NCBI GenBank assembly: GCA_963636105.1
Contig: CAVHIG010000035.1
Location: 1-20,451 of the forward strand
Source of the DNA: CAVHIG01 sp963636105
GTDB lineage: Bacteria > Bacillota > Clostridia > Peptostreptococcales > Anaerovoracaceae
Direction: 5' to 3'
DNA length: 20,451 bases
Made by a program: the position numbers and the translations under genes. Positions 7,713-15,137 of the stretch are shown in pieces. The notes beneath the pieces were generated by a model that worked only from the letters and a program-made list of their open reading frames with translations, was not told where the DNA came from and did no database searches. The stretch's first letter is position 1; the number at the start of each line of letters is the position of its first letter.

Positions 7713-9686
7713 CTACAAACGCACCTTATATTCAAAAATCCGATCGCGCAATTCGGCCGCCCTTTCAAACTGCAAATCGCCGGCCGCCTGCTTCATCTCC
7801 TTCTCAAGCAGCTTTATATAATCCGTAAGCTCCTTCTTCGTAAGCTCAAGCGGCTTCTTGCCCTTGTAAGTCTCCGCCTCAGGCTCCGCGGCCTTTGTCG
7901 CCTCTATCACCTCACGTACTGATTTCTGTATCGTCTGCGGCACAATGCCATGCGCCTTATTATAAGCATCCTGTATGCCGCGCCTTCTCTCCGTCTCCTC
8001 GATAGTACGCCTCATCGCATCGCTTATACGATCGCCGTACATAATGACACGGCCGTTTACATTACGCGCAGCCCTGCCCACAGTCTGTATGAGCGAAGTC
8101 TCCGTACGCAAAAAGCCTTCCTTATCCGCATCCAAAATCGCCACAAGAGACACCTCAGGAATGTCTATGCCCTCACGCAGGAGATTTATGCCCACGAGCA
8201 CGTCAAAAACATCCAGACGCATATCGCGCAAAATCTCCATACGCTCCAGCGTATCCACCTCCGAATGCAGGTATCGCACCCTTATTCCGACATTTTTGAG
8301 ATAATCTGTCAGACTCTCCGCCATCTTTTTCGTCAGCGTCGTCACAAATACCTTCTCGCCGCGCTCCGTCACCTTATTTATCTCGCCTATCAGGTCATCT
8401 ATCTGACCCTCGCTTTCGCGCACCTCAATTACGGGATCCAAAAGCCCCGTCGGTCTGATGACCTGCTCCGCGCTGATGCCGCCGCTGTTTTCCCTCTCAT
8501 ATGCCGCCGGCGTCGCGCTGACATAGACAATTTGATTGACCATGCCCTCAAATTCCTCAAACTTGAGCGGTCTGTTGTCCAGAGCCGAAGGCAGCCTAAA
8601 GCCATAATCCACCAGCGAGCTCTTTCTCGAGCGGTCCCCCGCGTACATCGCACGCAGCTGCGGCAGCATCACATGCGACTCATCTATCATAATCAAAAAA
8701 TCTTCCGGGAAATAGTCGATAAGCGTATACGGCCTCCTCCCGGCCGGCAGACCATTTATATGCCGCGAGTAATTCTCTATGCCCTTGCAACTGCCGATTT
8801 CTCTCAGCATCTCCAGGTCATAGCGCGTCCTCTGCTCAATCCTCTGCGCCTCCAGGAGCTTGCCCCTATCCTTAAACCAGCTTATCCTCTCCTCAAGCTC
8901 TTCCTCTATAGTCACGATCGCGCGATCCATGTTTTCCTTGGAAGTGACATAATGCGAAGCGGGATAAACTGCGACGTGATTCCTTATGCCGATAATCTCG
9001 CCCGTAATCGGATTTATCTCCTTTATCGTCTCCACCTCATCGCCGAAAAGCTCCACTCTTATAGCATTTTCAGCGCCTGCCGGATATATATCTATAGTAT
9101 CTCCGCGCACGCGGAAACTGCCTCGTTCAAAGGCAAGGTCGTTTCGGTTGTATTGTATATCCACGAGCCTGCGAAGTATGTCATGTCTGCTCTTCTCCAT
9201 GCCCGGTCTGAGCGAAAGCATCTGATTTTCGTAGTCAAAAGGCGAGCCCAGTCCGTATATGCACGAAACCGAGGCCACGATGATGACATCCTTCCTCTCC
9301 GCAAGCGCCGCCGTTGCCGAATGCCGAAGCTTTTCTATCTCATCATTTATATCTGAATCCTTCTCTATATATGTGTCAGTGGACGGCACATAGGCCTCCG
9401 GCTGATAATAATCGTAATAGCTGACAAAATATTCCACAGCATTTTCCGGGAAAAACTCCTTAAACTCACCATGCAGCTGCGCCGCCAGCGTCTTATTGTG
9501 CGATATTACGAGCGTAGGCTTTTGCACGCGCTCTATGACATTTGCCATGGTAAAGGTCTTGCCTGAGCCAGTCACGCCAAGCAGGGTCTGATGCTTTTTC
9601 CCCGCGAGTATGCCCTCGGCCAGTTTGTCTATCGCCTCCGGCTGATCTCCCATAGGCTTGTATTTCGAATGTATCTTAAATTCCAT
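7713..9686 (-). CDS. uvrB: Excinuclease ABC subunit B (UvrB)
   Basis: UvrB is the helicase-like damage-verification subunit. It is delivered by UvrA and then recruits UvrC to cut on both sides of the lesion. From the chosen ATG it has 657 residues, normal for the family. It shows Walker A GVTGSGKTF (about 37-45), the beta-hairpin that clamps DNA (YYDYYQPEAYVPSTDTYIEK, about 91-110), the DESH Walker B motif, and helicase motifs V/VI (NLLREGIDIPEVSL and QTVGRAARN). A C-terminal UVR motif (QFERAAELRDRIFEYK) binds UvrC. A GTG at 9707 would add seven residues, but GAGG 5 nt before the ATG at 9686 favours the shorter form. The promoter at 9745-9773 lies against a LexA box, so SOS induction is expected. 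uvrA follows 75 nt later. Confidence 0.98.
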   Translation of the reverse strand: MEFKIHSKYKPMGDQPEAIDKLAEGILAGKKHQTLLGVTGSGKTFTMANVIERVQKPTLVISHNKTLAAQLHGEFKEFFPENAVEYFVSYYDYYQPEAYVPSTDTYIEKDSDINDEIEKLRHSATAALAERKDVIIVASVSCIYGLGSPFDYENQMLSLRPGMEKSRHDILRRLVDIQYNRNDLAFERGSFRVRGDTIDIYPAGAENAIRVELFGDEVETIKEINPITGEIIGIRNHVAVYPASHYVTSKENMDRAIVTIEEELEERISWFKDRGKLLEAQRIEQRTRYDLEMLREIGSCKGIENYSRHINGLPAGRRPYTLIDYFPEDFLIMIDESHVMLPQLRAMYAGDRSRKSSLVDYGFRLPSALDNRPLKFEEFEGMVNQIVYVSATPAAYERENSGGISAEQVIRPTGLLDPVIEVRESEGQIDDLIGEINKVTERGEKVFVTTLTKKMAESLTDYLKNVGIRVRYLHSEVDTLERMEILRDMRLDVFDVLVGINLLREGIDIPEVSLVAILDADKEGFLRTETSLIQTVGRAARNVNGRVIMYGDRISDAMRRTIEETERRRGIQDAYNKAHGIVPQTIQKSVREVIEATKAAEPEAETYKGKKPLELTKKELTDYIKLLEKEMKQAAGDLQFERAAELRDRIFEYKVRL

Positions 9687-9744
9687 TTTTACCTCGCAGT
9701 ATTTCACCTGCCGTTCAAATTTCTGCTGCTCATGTACAAATTAA

Positions 9745-9773
9745 ATTTTACTCCCAAAAATAAAAAAAAGCAA
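9745..9773 (-). promoter_or_regulatory. uvrB promoter overlapping the purA terminator T-tract
   Basis: On the minus strand TTGCTT (9773-9768) is the -35 and TAAAAT (9750-9745) the -10, with exactly 17 bp between. The start would be near 9738, about 52 nt before the uvrB ATG. The -35 and half the spacer consist of the U-tract DNA of the upstream purA terminator. Confidence 0.7.
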
Positions 9774-9804
9774 GAACAAACGTTCACTTTTTGTCCCTGC
9801 TTTT
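9762..9804 (-). terminator. Rho-independent terminator after purA
   Basis: On the minus strand, arm 9804-9790 pairs over 15 positions (two G-U) with arm 9780-9766 around a 9-nt loop. Eight T residues follow (9769-9762, the first four shared with the stem foot). It lies 25 nt after the purA stop and separates the nucleotide genes from uvrBA. Confidence 0.92.
9774..9785. promoter_or_regulatory. LexA (DinR) SOS box of uvrBA
   Basis: The site GAACAAACGTTC fits the Gram-positive LexA core GAAC-N4-GTTC (consensus CGAACRNRYGTTYC). It abuts the -35 of the uvrB promoter, where bound LexA would block RNA polymerase. uvrB and uvrA are classic SOS genes in Bacillus. The site is also part of the purA terminator stem-loop. 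The match of core, position and gene is seen directly; LexA binding is inferred. Confidence 0.75.
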
Positions 9805-9829
9805 ATGCTTATTCAACGCTGCTCCGATT

Positions 9830-11107
9830 TTAGAACATTTCGATGTATTCGTCACGCTGGGCGCCGACCGACACGTACTTTATCGGGCAACCCACTGCCT
9901 TTTCGATATATTCCACATAAGCGCGAGCCGCCGCCGGCAAATCCTCCGGCTTTCTGCAACCCGTCAAATCCGCGCCCGGAAAGCCCTCTACATATTCATA
10001 TACAGGCTTCGCCTTCGCGAGAGCCTCTCCTGCCGGGAAGTCTGTCGTCCTCTTGCCGTCGACCTCGTAGGCCACGCATACCGGGATTTTGTCGTAAATA
10101 TTCAATACATCCAGCTTTGTAAGCGCTATATAAGTGCAGCCCTGCATCATTGCGCCGTATTTTGAAGCGGCAACGTCGAAGCCGCCCACGCGCCTAGGCC
10201 TTCCCGTAGCAGCCCCGTACTCGCCGCCTGCCTCACGCAGTTTATCGCCATCCTCATCGAAAAGCTCGCAGGTAAAAGGTCCCTCGCCCACGCAGCTTGA
10301 GTATGCCTTCATGATGCCTATGCTGCTGTCCAGGCTGTGCTGCGGTATGCCCGCACCGATAGGCGCATAGGCCGCAAGCGTAGTGGATGCCGATGTATAA
10401 GGATAGATTCCGTAATCGATGTCGCGGAGCGCGCCGAGCTGTGCCTCAAAGATGATGTCCTTGCCTGCCTTTGCCGCCTCATCAAGATATGCTGTCGTGT
10501 CGCAGATGTAGTCCTTAAACTCGCTGCCATATTTTTCCAGCCACGCCATCATATCCTCTGCCTTTATAGGCTCATGATCGTAGCCCTTCTCAACAGTCAG
10601 ATTTTTCCACTCTACGATATCTGCCATTCTGCCCGCAAGGCTGTCAAGGTGGAGTAAATCGCCCATTTTCAGAGCTTTTTTCATGTATTTGTCAGCGTAT
10701 ACCGGTGAAATTCCGCGTCTTGTGGAGCCGAATTTCTTGTCCGCCAGTCTGTCCTCCTCGAGACAGTCGAGCAGCTTGTGATAAGGCATGCAAATGGTCG
10801 CTCTGTCGCTGATTTTCAAATGCTCAGGCGTGATTTCGATGCCGCCCTCACGAAGTCTGGCCACCTCATTGTAGAGGTGCTCGAGGTCAACTACCATGCC
10901 CGGTCCGAGCACGTTTACCGTATTGTCGCGCAAAATGCCGGACGGAAGCAGATTCAAAATGAATTTGCCCTTATCATTTACGACTGTGTGTCCGGCGTTG
11001 TTGCCGCCCTGGTATCTTACGACTATATTATATTTTTCACTGAGCAGGTCTACCATCCTGCCCTTTCCTTCATCACCCCAATTTGTCCCAACTATTGCTG
11101 TCAACAT
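9830..11107 (-). CDS. purA: Adenylosuccinate synthetase
   Basis: PurA condenses IMP and aspartate with GTP to adenylosuccinate, the committed step from IMP to AMP. The 425 residues match the bacterial family. The GTP/IMP-binding N-terminus GTNWGDEGKGR (8-18) is canonical, followed by YQGGNNAGHTVV, the GALRDIDYGIYPYTSASTT segment, GRPRRVGGFDV, and the guanine-recognition TKLDVL. AAAGGAG lies 9 nt upstream of the ATG at 11107. It follows purB in the same direction after a 134-nt spacer largely filled by 28-bp tandem repeats. The two genes catalyse consecutive steps and are probably one transcript, closed by the terminator at 9762-9804. Confidence 0.98.
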   Translation of the reverse strand: MLTAIVGTNWGDEGKGRMVDLLSEKYNIVVRYQGGNNAGHTVVNDKGKFILNLLPSGILRDNTVNVLGPGMVVDLEHLYNEVARLREGGIEITPEHLKISDRATICMPYHKLLDCLEEDRLADKKFGSTRRGISPVYADKYMKKALKMGDLLHLDSLAGRMADIVEWKNLTVEKGYDHEPIKAEDMMAWLEKYGSEFKDYICDTTAYLDEAAKAGKDIIFEAQLGALRDIDYGIYPYTSASTTLAAYAPIGAGIPQHSLDSSIGIMKAYSSCVGEGPFTCELFDEDGDKLREAGGEYGAATGRPRRVGGFDVAASKYGAMMQGCTYIALTKLDVLNIYDKIPVCVAYEVDGKRTTDFPAGEALAKAKPVYEYVEGFPGADLTGCRKPEDLPAAARAYVEYIEKAVGCPIKYVSVGAQRDEYIEMF

Positions 11108-11144
11108 GTCTATCTATCTCCTTTCATATATGCCGCCGGCGAGT

Positions 11145-11245
11145 CGGCCGCAGCTGTCAGCGGTCCACGATCCGGCCGCAGCTCTCTACGGTCTGCAAGC
11201 CGGCCGCAGCTGTCTACGGTCTGCAAGCCGGCCGCAGCTGTCTAC
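11145..11245. repeat. 28-bp GC-rich tandem repeat, 3.6 copies, between purB and purA
   Basis: Units start at 11145, 11173, 11201 and 11229 (the last is 17 nt). Each begins CGGCCGCAGCTGTCTACGG. Units 2 and 3 differ at one base, and unit 1 is more diverged. Every unit contains the self-complementary words CGGCCG and, in most, CAGCTG. The array begins 22 nt upstream of the purA ribosome site and the last unit overlaps the purB stop codon. The period is not a multiple of three. There are no spacers, so it is not a CRISPR array. Confidence 0.93.
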
Positions 11246-12684
11246 ACCCTTACTTCTACCGCTGCTCCGAGAGCTTCCTTATTTTCCGCGAGCACTGGCT
11301 TTACATAATTTTCCAAAAATTCCTCTGTCTGCTGCTTCGCCATGCCGGTAAATGTTTCCAGCCTTGTCAGCTCCGCAAGCTCCTCCGCCGTGAGCCCAAA
11401 CGTCGCATCGCCCGCAATTCTCTCAAGCAAGTCGTTTGACTTTCCGTACAGCTTCACCTGCTGCGCCGCCGCCAGCGAATGCTGCCTAATCGCCTCGTGC
11501 AGCTCCTGCCTGTCGCCGCCCTTGTGCTTTACGCAATACATCAAAATGTTTTCCGTAGCCATAAATGGTACTTCTTCCAAAAGATGTTTTTCCATTACGG
11601 CCGGGTACATCTTCATGCCCCTTACTACATTTATATAAAGCGTCAAAATCGCGTCCGTCGCCAAAAATGCCTCGGGCACTGAAATTCTCTTATTTGCGCT
11701 GTCGTCGAGCGTCCTCTCAAACCATTGTGCTGATGCGGTAACGGCGGCGTTTTGCAGGTCATTTATTATGTACCGCGAAAGGGAGGCGATTCTCTCGGAG
11801 CGCATAGGATTTCTCTTGTATGCCATTGCGGAAGAGCCTATCTGCTTATCCTCAAACGGCTCATCCACTTCCTTGAGATGTGACAGCAGCCTTATGTCAT
11901 TTGAAAACTTTGTAGCACTCTGCGCTATTCCCGAAAGCACCTGAAGCACCATGAAGTCCTGCTTTCTCGAATATGTCTGGCCGCTTACAGCTACACAATT
12001 TTTAAGTCCGATCTTCTCCGCAATCTTCTTTTCGAGGAGCTTTACCTTCTCTGTATCTCCCTCGAAAAGCTCCAAAAAGCTTGCGCAGGTGCCTGTCGTA
12101 CCCTTGCAGCCGAGCAGCTTTATCTGTGAAAGCTGGAAGTCAAGCTGGGCAAGGTCGGAAAGCAGATCGTTTATCCAAAGCGTCGCTCTCTTTCCTACCG
12201 TAGTAGGCTGAGCCGCCTGGAAATGCGTATACGCGAGCGTCGGCTGCGCCTTGTAAGTTTCCGCAAACTCCGCAAGAGCCGCTATCGCGTTGAGAAGGAG
12301 CTTTCTTATGAGCAAAAGCCCCGAATGCATCAGAATTATGTCCGTATTGTCGCCTACATAGCAGGATGTGGCGCCGAGGTGAATTATAGGCTTTGCCTTC
12401 GGGCAGACCTCGCCAAAGGTGTGTACATGAGCCATTACGTCGTGGCGCACTTCCTTTTCCTTTGCGGCAGCAAATTCGTAGTCGATATTTTCAAGATTTG
12501 CCCGCATCTCGTCAAGCTGCTCGTCGGTAATGTCTATGCCAAGCTCCTTTTCGCTCTCCGCCAGGGCAAGCCATAGCCTGCGCCAGGTGGAGAACTTTTT
12601 GTCGTCCGAAAAAAGTCTCTTCATCTCATCGCTTGCATATCTGCCGCATAGCGGGCTCTGATAAAACTGGTGTGGGTTTTGCAT
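11242..12684 (-). CDS. purB: Adenylosuccinate lyase
   Basis: PurB releases fumarate from adenylosuccinate to give AMP, and from SAICAR to give AICAR in de novo purine synthesis. The 480-residue protein belongs to the fumarase/aspartase superfamily. Seen are LGATSCYVGDNTD (about 103-115, substrate binding), THFQAAQPTTVGKR (with the general-acid histidine region) and the superfamily signature GSSAMAYKRNP (283-293), whose serine loop is catalytic. The length and the TSCYVGDN form fit the longer lyase class common in Clostridia. The start at 12684 is supported by AAAGGAG 6 nt upstream. An upstream in-frame start at 12711 lies within the ribosome-site and leader region and is rejected. The stop lies inside the last 28-bp repeat unit. 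purA follows. Confidence 0.97.
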   Translation of the reverse strand: MQNPHQFYQSPLCGRYASDEMKRLFSDDKKFSTWRRLWLALAESEKELGIDITDEQLDEMRANLENIDYEFAAAKEKEVRHDVMAHVHTFGEVCPKAKPIIHLGATSCYVGDNTDIILMHSGLLLIRKLLLNAIAALAEFAETYKAQPTLAYTHFQAAQPTTVGKRATLWINDLLSDLAQLDFQLSQIKLLGCKGTTGTCASFLELFEGDTEKVKLLEKKIAEKIGLKNCVAVSGQTYSRKQDFMVLQVLSGIAQSATKFSNDIRLLSHLKEVDEPFEDKQIGSSAMAYKRNPMRSERIASLSRYIINDLQNAAVTASAQWFERTLDDSANKRISVPEAFLATDAILTLYINVVRGMKMYPAVMEKHLLEEVPFMATENILMYCVKHKGGDRQELHEAIRQHSLAAAQQVKLYGKSNDLLERIAGDATFGLTAEELAELTRLETFTGMAKQQTEEFLENYVKPVLAENKEALGAAVEVRV

Positions 12685-12719
12685 TTTATTCTCCTTTCGT
12701 ACACTGTACATTTATTTTC

Positions 12720-12748
12720 ATTATACTATCTGATTGCTTGTCCGGAAT
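12720..12748 (-). promoter_or_regulatory. purB promoter (good -10, weak -35)
   Basis: TATAAT (12725-12720) is a perfect -10 on the minus strand, about 36 nt before the purB ATG. At 16-17 bp upstream only TTCCGG or ATTCCG is found, a poor -35 that lies inside a PurBox-like repeat. A palindrome GTACACTGTAC (12699-12709) sits between the start site and the ribosome site. A regulator-dependent promoter is inferred. Confidence 0.6.
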
Positions 12749-12785
12749 TTCGCTTGTTCTCTTGTTTGTCCGGAATTTCGCTTGT
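12738..12785 (-). promoter_or_regulatory. Two perfect 20-nt direct repeats resembling PurR PurBoxes
   Basis: The same 20-mer occurs at 12738-12757 and 12766-12785, a 28-bp spacing. On the minus strand each contains AATTCCGGACAA, which agrees with the Gram-positive PurBox AWWWCCGAACWWT at 11 of 13 positions. The proximal copy covers the -35 region of purB. PurR control of a purine gene is sensible, but the direct (not inverted) arrangement and the CCGGAC core differ from Bacillus. Confidence 0.5.
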
Positions 12786-12822
12786 CTGTAATTTTTAGTG
12801 TATTTTTTTAAAATTACAGACA
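12783..12822. other. 13-bp perfect hairpin spanning the pyrG stop codon
   Basis: TGTCTGTAATTTT (12783-12795) is perfectly complementary to 12810-12822 around a 14-nt A/T-rich loop. The pyrG stop (12816-12814) is inside the first arm in the transcribed direction. No U-tract follows, so it is at best an atypical terminator. It touches the distal PurBox-like repeat. Confidence 0.65.
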
Positions 12823-14436
12823 CAACGCCAGGCGAGCTGTAGCCGCCCCCACAAGTCCTCTGAAAAGCGGATGCGGGCGATTTGGGCGGCTCTTAAATTC
12901 CGGATGGAATTGCACTCCCACAAAGAAATCACAGCTTGGATTCTCCACAGTCTCCACAATGTTTCCATCGGGTGAAGTCCCGCTGAGCACAAGCCCCGCC
13001 TGTGACAAAATCTCCCTATAGTCATTATTGAATTCATAGCGATGTCTGTGGCGCTCGTATATGAGCTCATCTCCGCTCTTTCCATAGCACTCCGCCAGCA
13101 TCGTGCCCTCTGCAATTCTGCAAGGATAAGCTCCGAGCCTGAGTGTGCCGCCCTTGTCGACAGCTTCACTCTGGTCCGGCAAAAAGTCTATCACCTTATT
13201 CTCTGAATCCGGATCAAACTCGCCGGAATTTGCATCCGAAAGGCCGCATACATTCCTTGCAAACTCTATGACCGCAATCTGCATCCCAAGACAAATTCCA
13301 AGATATGGCAGATTGTGCTCTCTGCAATATTTTGCTGTCAAAATCATCCCCTCGATACCGCGAGGACCGAAGCCTCCCGGGACGACTACGCCGTTTACGC
13401 CGGAAAGCACCTCATCTATATTGTACGACGTAATTTCCTCGCTGTCTATCCATTCTATGTCAACATTTGCGCCAAAAGTGTAGCCCGCGTGGCGCAGGGC
13501 CTCCGCGACCGACAGATACGCGTCGTGCAGCTGGACATATTTTCCAACTATGCCAATGCGCACATTTTTGTCCGCTGTCCGCACGGCTTCAACCATTTTT
13601 TCCCAATCGTCAAGCTCCGGCTCCGGAAGTGTGAGGCCGAGCTTTCTGCATACCGTGGCCGAGAAATTTTGCTTTTCCAGCATGAGCGGAGCCTCGTAAA
13701 GGATTGGAATTGTCATGTTTTCTATGACGCAGTCCTCATCTACGTTGCAAAACATCGCGATTTTTTTGAAGATGGATTCCTCAAGCGGTCTGTCGCAGCG
13801 CAGCACGATTATGTCCGGACTGATGCCCATGCCGCGGAGCTCCTTCACCGAATGCTGTGTCGGCTTCGACTTGTGCTCCTCACTTCCGCTGAGGTAGGGA
13901 ACGAGGGTGACGTGGATGAAGAGGCTGTTTCCGCTGCCGACCTCAAGGCCGACCTGGCGTATGGCTTCGAGAAACGGCTGGCTTTCTATGTCACCGGTGG
14001 TTCCGCCAATCTCCGTGATGACTACGTCTGCGTTGGTTTTTCTGCCAACTCTGTATATAAATTCCTTTATTTCGTTTGTGATGTGCGGGATGACCTGCAC
14101 GGTTTCGCCGAGGTATTCGCCGCGACGTTCTTTGTTGAGGACGTTCCAGTAGACCTTGCCCGTGGTGAGATTTGAGTATTTGTTCAGGTCTTCGTCTATG
14201 AAACGCTCGTAGTGGCCGAGGTCGAGGTCTGTCTCCGCGCCGTCCTCAGTCACGTAAACTTCGCCGTGCTGGTAAGGGCTCATTGTGCCCGGGTCCACAT
14301 TTATGTAGGGGTCGAGCTTTTGTGCCGCTACTTTTAGTCCGCGAGCCTTGAGCAGGCGTCCCAGAGAAGCCGCCGTAATGCCCTTTCCCAGTCCCGAAAC
14401 TACTCCTCCTGTTACAAATATGTATTTTTGTGCCAT
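12814..14436 (-). CDS. pyrG: CTP synthase
   Basis: PyrG aminates UTP to CTP using ATP and glutamine-derived ammonia, the only de novo route to CTP. The 540 residues give both domains. The N-terminal synthetase begins MAQKYIFVTGGVVSGLGKG with the P-loop (about 12-19) and continues with DPYINVDPGTMSPYQHGEV. The C-terminal class I glutamine amidotransferase has PGGFGPRG, the nucleophile in LGICLGMQ (C382) and the His/Glu pair in VQFHPEF (H511, E513). The start at 14436 has GGAGG 9 nt upstream. The frame is open for 33 more residues, but that stretch is the leader, including part of a hairpin arm. Transcription comes from 14692-14720 through a leader of about 250 nt with an attenuator. purB follows 129 nt after the stop with its own promoter. 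Confidence 0.98.
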   Translation of the reverse strand: MAQKYIFVTGGVVSGLGKGITAASLGRLLKARGLKVAAQKLDPYINVDPGTMSPYQHGEVYVTEDGAETDLDLGHYERFIDEDLNKYSNLTTGKVYWNVLNKERRGEYLGETVQVIPHITNEIKEFIYRVGRKTNADVVITEIGGTTGDIESQPFLEAIRQVGLEVGSGNSLFIHVTLVPYLSGSEEHKSKPTQHSVKELRGMGISPDIIVLRCDRPLEESIFKKIAMFCNVDEDCVIENMTIPILYEAPLMLEKQNFSATVCRKLGLTLPEPELDDWEKMVEAVRTADKNVRIGIVGKYVQLHDAYLSVAEALRHAGYTFGANVDIEWIDSEEITSYNIDEVLSGVNGVVVPGGFGPRGIEGMILTAKYCREHNLPYLGICLGMQIAVIEFARNVCGLSDANSGEFDPDSENKVIDFLPDQSEAVDKGGTLRLGAYPCRIAEGTMLAECYGKSGDELIYERHRHRYEFNNDYREILSQAGLVLSGTSPDGNIVETVENPSCDFFVGVQFHPEFKSRPNRPHPLFRGLVGAATARLALCL

Positions 14437-14460
14437 ATGCGCACTCCTCCTTTCACTTAC

Positions 14461-14521
14461 GCTCATCATCGGTTCCCGAATTTGCGATCTCGGCTGTGCG
14501 GGCCTGCCCTCTCCGATGAGC
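14461..14521 (-). other. Leader hairpin just upstream of the pyrG ribosome site
   Basis: On the minus strand GCTCATCGG (14521-14513) pairs with CCGATGATGAGC (14472-14461) with a 3-nt bulge. It lies between the attenuator and the AAAGGAGG ribosome site, about 10 nt from it. It could shape translation initiation or be a default leader fold. Confidence 0.5.
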
Positions 14522-14533
14522 CTTATAAAAAAC

Positions 14534-14603
14534 AAAAAAACGTCTACCGATGCCTTAAGGGGGCAAAAAGCCCCTGCATCAAATAAACGTTCTATATATG
14601 CAG
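14534..14603 (-). promoter_or_regulatory. Attenuator in the pyrG leader with competing stems
   Basis: Terminator form on the minus strand: AACGT...ACGTT outer stem (14591-14587 / 14543-14539), GATGC/GCATC, then GGGGC/GCCCC around a short U loop, followed by a run of seven T (14540-14534). An alternative stem CTGCAT (14603-14598) with ATGCAG (14579-14574) uses bases of the terminator's 5' arm, so the two folds exclude each other. This is the layout of transcription attenuation. The effector is not evident from the sequence. Confidence 0.75.
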
Positions 14604-14691
14604 TAAAACGATTTCATCTTTTCCGGTTGAATGACCACGGCAGGTGCTCGAAGTGCGCCCGGATCAAGTTCTCTCTAAAAAATACCTTATT

Positions 14692-14720
14692 ATTTTACTC
14701 CTCCGCCCCGCACTTGTCAA
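14692..14720 (-). promoter_or_regulatory. pyrG promoter
   Basis: TTGACA (14720-14715), a 17-bp spacer and TAAAAT (14697-14692) make a near-consensus sigmaA promoter. The start should be about 14686-14683, in AAGGTATTTTTTAG. The GGGC initial transcript that drives CTP-sensing reiterative G addition in Bacillus and Lactococcus pyrG is absent. Confidence 0.85.
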
Positions 14721-14789
14721 GCACATTTTTTCTTTTTTCGGCCCAAACTCCGAGTCACTGTTGCTGTCCATACCATCTACCCCAGGGGT

Positions 14790-14963
14790 GGAATTTACTT
14801 TTGCGAAAAACAAACGATAAATTCGACCTCCGGTTAAATTGTAACTTCTGTTTTGGAATTGTAAGTTCTGTTTTTTGACCTTCCTTTCCAATATCTGGAA
14901 TTTACCCTTGCAAACAATACGCCGAGCAGGGATTTACTTTTCCAAACTGGAACTTAGATTTCC
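14790..14963. repeat. Degenerate 15-nt repeats GGAATTTACTTTTGC
   Basis: Four related words lie at 14790-14804, 14897-14911, 14929-14943 and 14949-14963 (GGAATTTACTTTTGC, GGAATTTACCCTTGC, GGGATTTACTTTTCC, GGAACTTAGATTTCC). Between the first two is a 20-nt tandem pair AATTGTAASTTCTGTTTT (14837-14856, 14857-14876). The function is not known. Confidence 0.6.
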
Positions 14964-14984
14964 TTCTCAGCTCATTCTGAGAAA

Positions 14985-15074
14985 ATATTGTAGAAAAGCA
15001 ACTAAAATCGCGAAATCTACAATAAATTTAAAAACGTAAAAACTACAATAAATCCGCTTGATTATCGCTGACAC
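14985..15074. repeat. Dispersed palindromic repeat, copy C (longest)
   Basis: TATTGTAGA (14986-14994) with TCTACAATA (15016-15024), then a second CTACAATAAATCC segment (15043-15055) and the GATTATCGCTGACAC tail (15060-15074). It matches copy A at both core and tail, and copy B through the middle. It appears to hold every module of the family. Confidence 0.85.
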
Positions 15075-15087
15075 GTGTAAGTCCCAA

Positions 15088-15137
15088 AAGGTATCGCAAA
15101 ATTTGAAATCAATTAAATCACGATACCTTCTCTTTTT
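15088..15137 (+). terminator. Terminator-like hairpin with no gene before it
   Basis: AAGGTATCG (15088-15096) is perfectly complementary to CGATACCTT (15121-15129), with a 24-nt loop and then CTCTTTTT. It reads as a weak plus-strand terminator, but no plus-strand gene precedes it. It may insulate galE or be a relic. Confidence 0.4.

Noticed and set aside
7950..9356. 468-codon open frame on the plus strand opposite uvrB
   Set aside because: It is the antisense shadow of a clear UvrB gene. It has no ribosome site, and its composition is rich in Arg/His/Leu with no domain.
11145..11245. Possible CRISPR array
   Set aside because: Units are contiguous with no unique spacers and the outer units are diverged. 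It is a simple tandem repeat.
14437..14535. 33-residue N-terminal extension of pyrG
   Set aside because: The extension covers leader hairpin sequence. The family start MAQKYIFVTGG has a strong ribosome site at 14436.
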